Assembly: GCA_031268125.1 (NCBI GenBank)
Contig: JAIRXT010000056.1
Location: 1-6,103, forward strand
Source of the DNA: Treponema sp.
Lineage (GTDB): Bacteria > Spirochaetota > Spirochaetia > Treponematales > Breznakiellaceae
Length of the DNA stretch: 6,103 nucleotides
Direction of reading: 5' to 3'
Under the pieces are notes generated by a model, which was not told the origin of the DNA, searched no databases, and saw only the letters and a list, made by a program, of their open reading frames with translations. The position numbers and the translations under genes were made by a program. Positions 5,325 to 6,103 of the stretch are shown here, in pieces. Every line of letters starts with the position of its first letter. Within the stretch, counting starts at the first letter, position 1.

Positions 5325-6103
5325 ATGTCCCTTAACTGGAAAGAAATCGATCTTATCCTCCATGAATTGGAACTGCCGGGCTGTCAGATTCAAAGGGCCC
5401 TGCAAAGCGCCTTTGACGTGATCGCCCTGCGGGTCCACGGCAGGGGCCGGACCAAAACCGTGCTCATCTCCCTAAGCCCGGGGGCCTGCCGGATTCACGA
5501 AACCTTCCGGGCCGTTCCCAAGACCGACAAACCCCTGCGTTTTGCGGAATTCCTCAACTCCCGGATCACCAATAGCTGGATTGAAGAAGCGGTCCAGTTG
5601 GGGGACAACCGGATCATCCGGATAAGCCTGCGGCAGCGGGAGGGGGCGGCCCGGCGGCTGTACATCCGGCTCTGGTCCAACGCGGCCAACGTGATCGTTA
5701 CCGACGGGGAAGGGACCATCCTGGACGCCATGAGGCGGCTCCCCCGGCGGGGGGAACAGACCGGGGGCCGCTACGTCCCGGAAGAAGCGGCTTCCGCAGG
5801 GGCGGCCCCGCTCCGGGAATTTACGATCCGGGAATTCCCGCGGGAATTCCCGGAAGCAGCCCCCGGGGAAGATTCGCCGGGCCCTTCCTTCAACGAAAAA
5901 ATCGACGCCTTCTACGCCGGACAGGGGGGGAATCTTTCCCTGGAAGCCCTGCGGGAACAGGTGCGGCGGAACTGGGAGGGGAAGATGGGCCGCCTGGCGG
6001 CCTCCCTGGAGCGGCTCCGGGCCAAGGAGCGGGACTTTGCCTCCGCGGAAGATTTGAAAAACTACGGCGACATCATCCTGGCCAACCTGGGGCGCATCAA
6101 ACC
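5325..6103 (+). CDS. NFACT (FbpA/RqcH-like) protein, N-terminal part
   Basis: The frame runs from ATG 5325 to the window edge, giving 259 residues plus two bases with no stop. Residues 1-60 (LELPGCQIQRALQSAFDVIALRV, then KTVLISLSPGACRIHET) are the start of an NFACT-N domain. ITNSWIEEAVQLGDNRIIRI at 81-100 and LYIRLWSNAANVIVTD at 112-127 continue it. Residues 188-259 (FNEKIDAFYA, a charged helical segment, then KNYGDIILANLGRIK) match the helical coiled-coil hairpin that follows in this family. NFACT proteins such as RqcH bind tRNA and stalled 50S subunits in ribosome quality control; older annotations call them fibronectin-binding proteins. The catalytic Asp-Arg pair known from RqcH reads D94-N95-R96 here. 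The linker at 164-177 holds repeated REF(P/T) units. No good Shine-Dalgarno precedes the ATG, only GGCGGC. A possible -10 (TATATT, 5295-5300) lacks a recognisable -35. It is transcribed divergently from the leftward genes. Confidence 0.88.
   Translation, partial: MSLNWKEIDLILHELELPGCQIQRALQSAFDVIALRVHGRGRTKTVLISLSPGACRIHETFRAVPKTDKPLRFAEFLNSRITNSWIEEAVQLGDNRIIRISLRQREGAARRLYIRLWSNAANVIVTDGEGTILDAMRRLPRRGEQTGGRYVPEEAASAGAAPLREFTIREFPREFPEAAPGEDSPGPSFNEKIDAFYAGQGGNLSLEALREQVRRNWEGKMGRLAASLERLRAKERDFASAEDLKNYGDIILANLGRIK
5827..5854 (+). repeat. 28-bp perfect palindrome from 12-bp tandem duplication
   Basis: The 12-bp unit CGGGAATTCCCG, itself palindromic, occurs twice back to back (5829-5840 and 5841-5852). 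With two flanking bases on each side it makes a 28-bp perfect palindrome. A degenerate third copy of its first half starts at 5814. The repeat is in frame in the NFACT gene and encodes REFP twice, within LREFTIREFPREFPE at residues 163-177. Confidence 0.95.

Overview
The window reads as a GC-rich bacterial chromosome segment, most likely from a spirochaete of the Treponema group. That assignment is an inference from protein character: a DUF4139-family exported protein, a GH3 beta-N-acetylhexosaminidase with a signal peptide and a KHFPGN catalytic loop, and an NFACT protein that opens MSLNWKEIDLILHELELPG. No rRNA, tRNA or other taxonomic marker is present. No mobile element, CRISPR array or tRNA gene was seen.

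Layout. Four genes run leftward. From right to left they are: a small AT-rich gene with a ribbon-helix-helix-like N-terminus (5125-4760); a D12-class adenine-specific DNA methyltransferase (about 4698-3406); a secreted NagZ-like GH3 hexosaminidase (3409-2255), whose ATG overlaps the methyltransferase TGA; and, after a 316-bp gene-free gap, a DUF4139 protein (1938 to beyond position 1). One gene runs rightward: an NFACT/RqcH-like protein from 5325 to beyond the window end. The 199-bp divergent region between the small gene and the NFACT gene carries a near-consensus sigma-70 promoter for the leftward set. The two genes at the window edges are both truncated by the window and show no frameshift in the visible part.

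The leftward genes could form one transcription unit started at the promoter near 5190, with a possible break or control point in the 1939-2254 gap. The methyltransferase and hexosaminidase are probably translationally coupled, although no functional link between DNA methylation and muropeptide or amino-sugar hydrolysis is evident. The most unusual parts are non-coding. The 1939-2254 gap holds a nested set of inverted repeats (13-, 7- and 6-bp long-range stems plus a perfect 10-bp hairpin) that look like a structured RNA or a leader. The AT-rich small gene has a palindrome and T6 run placed between its promoter and its ribosome binding site. The NFACT gene contains a 28-bp perfect palindrome made by an in-frame tandem duplication.
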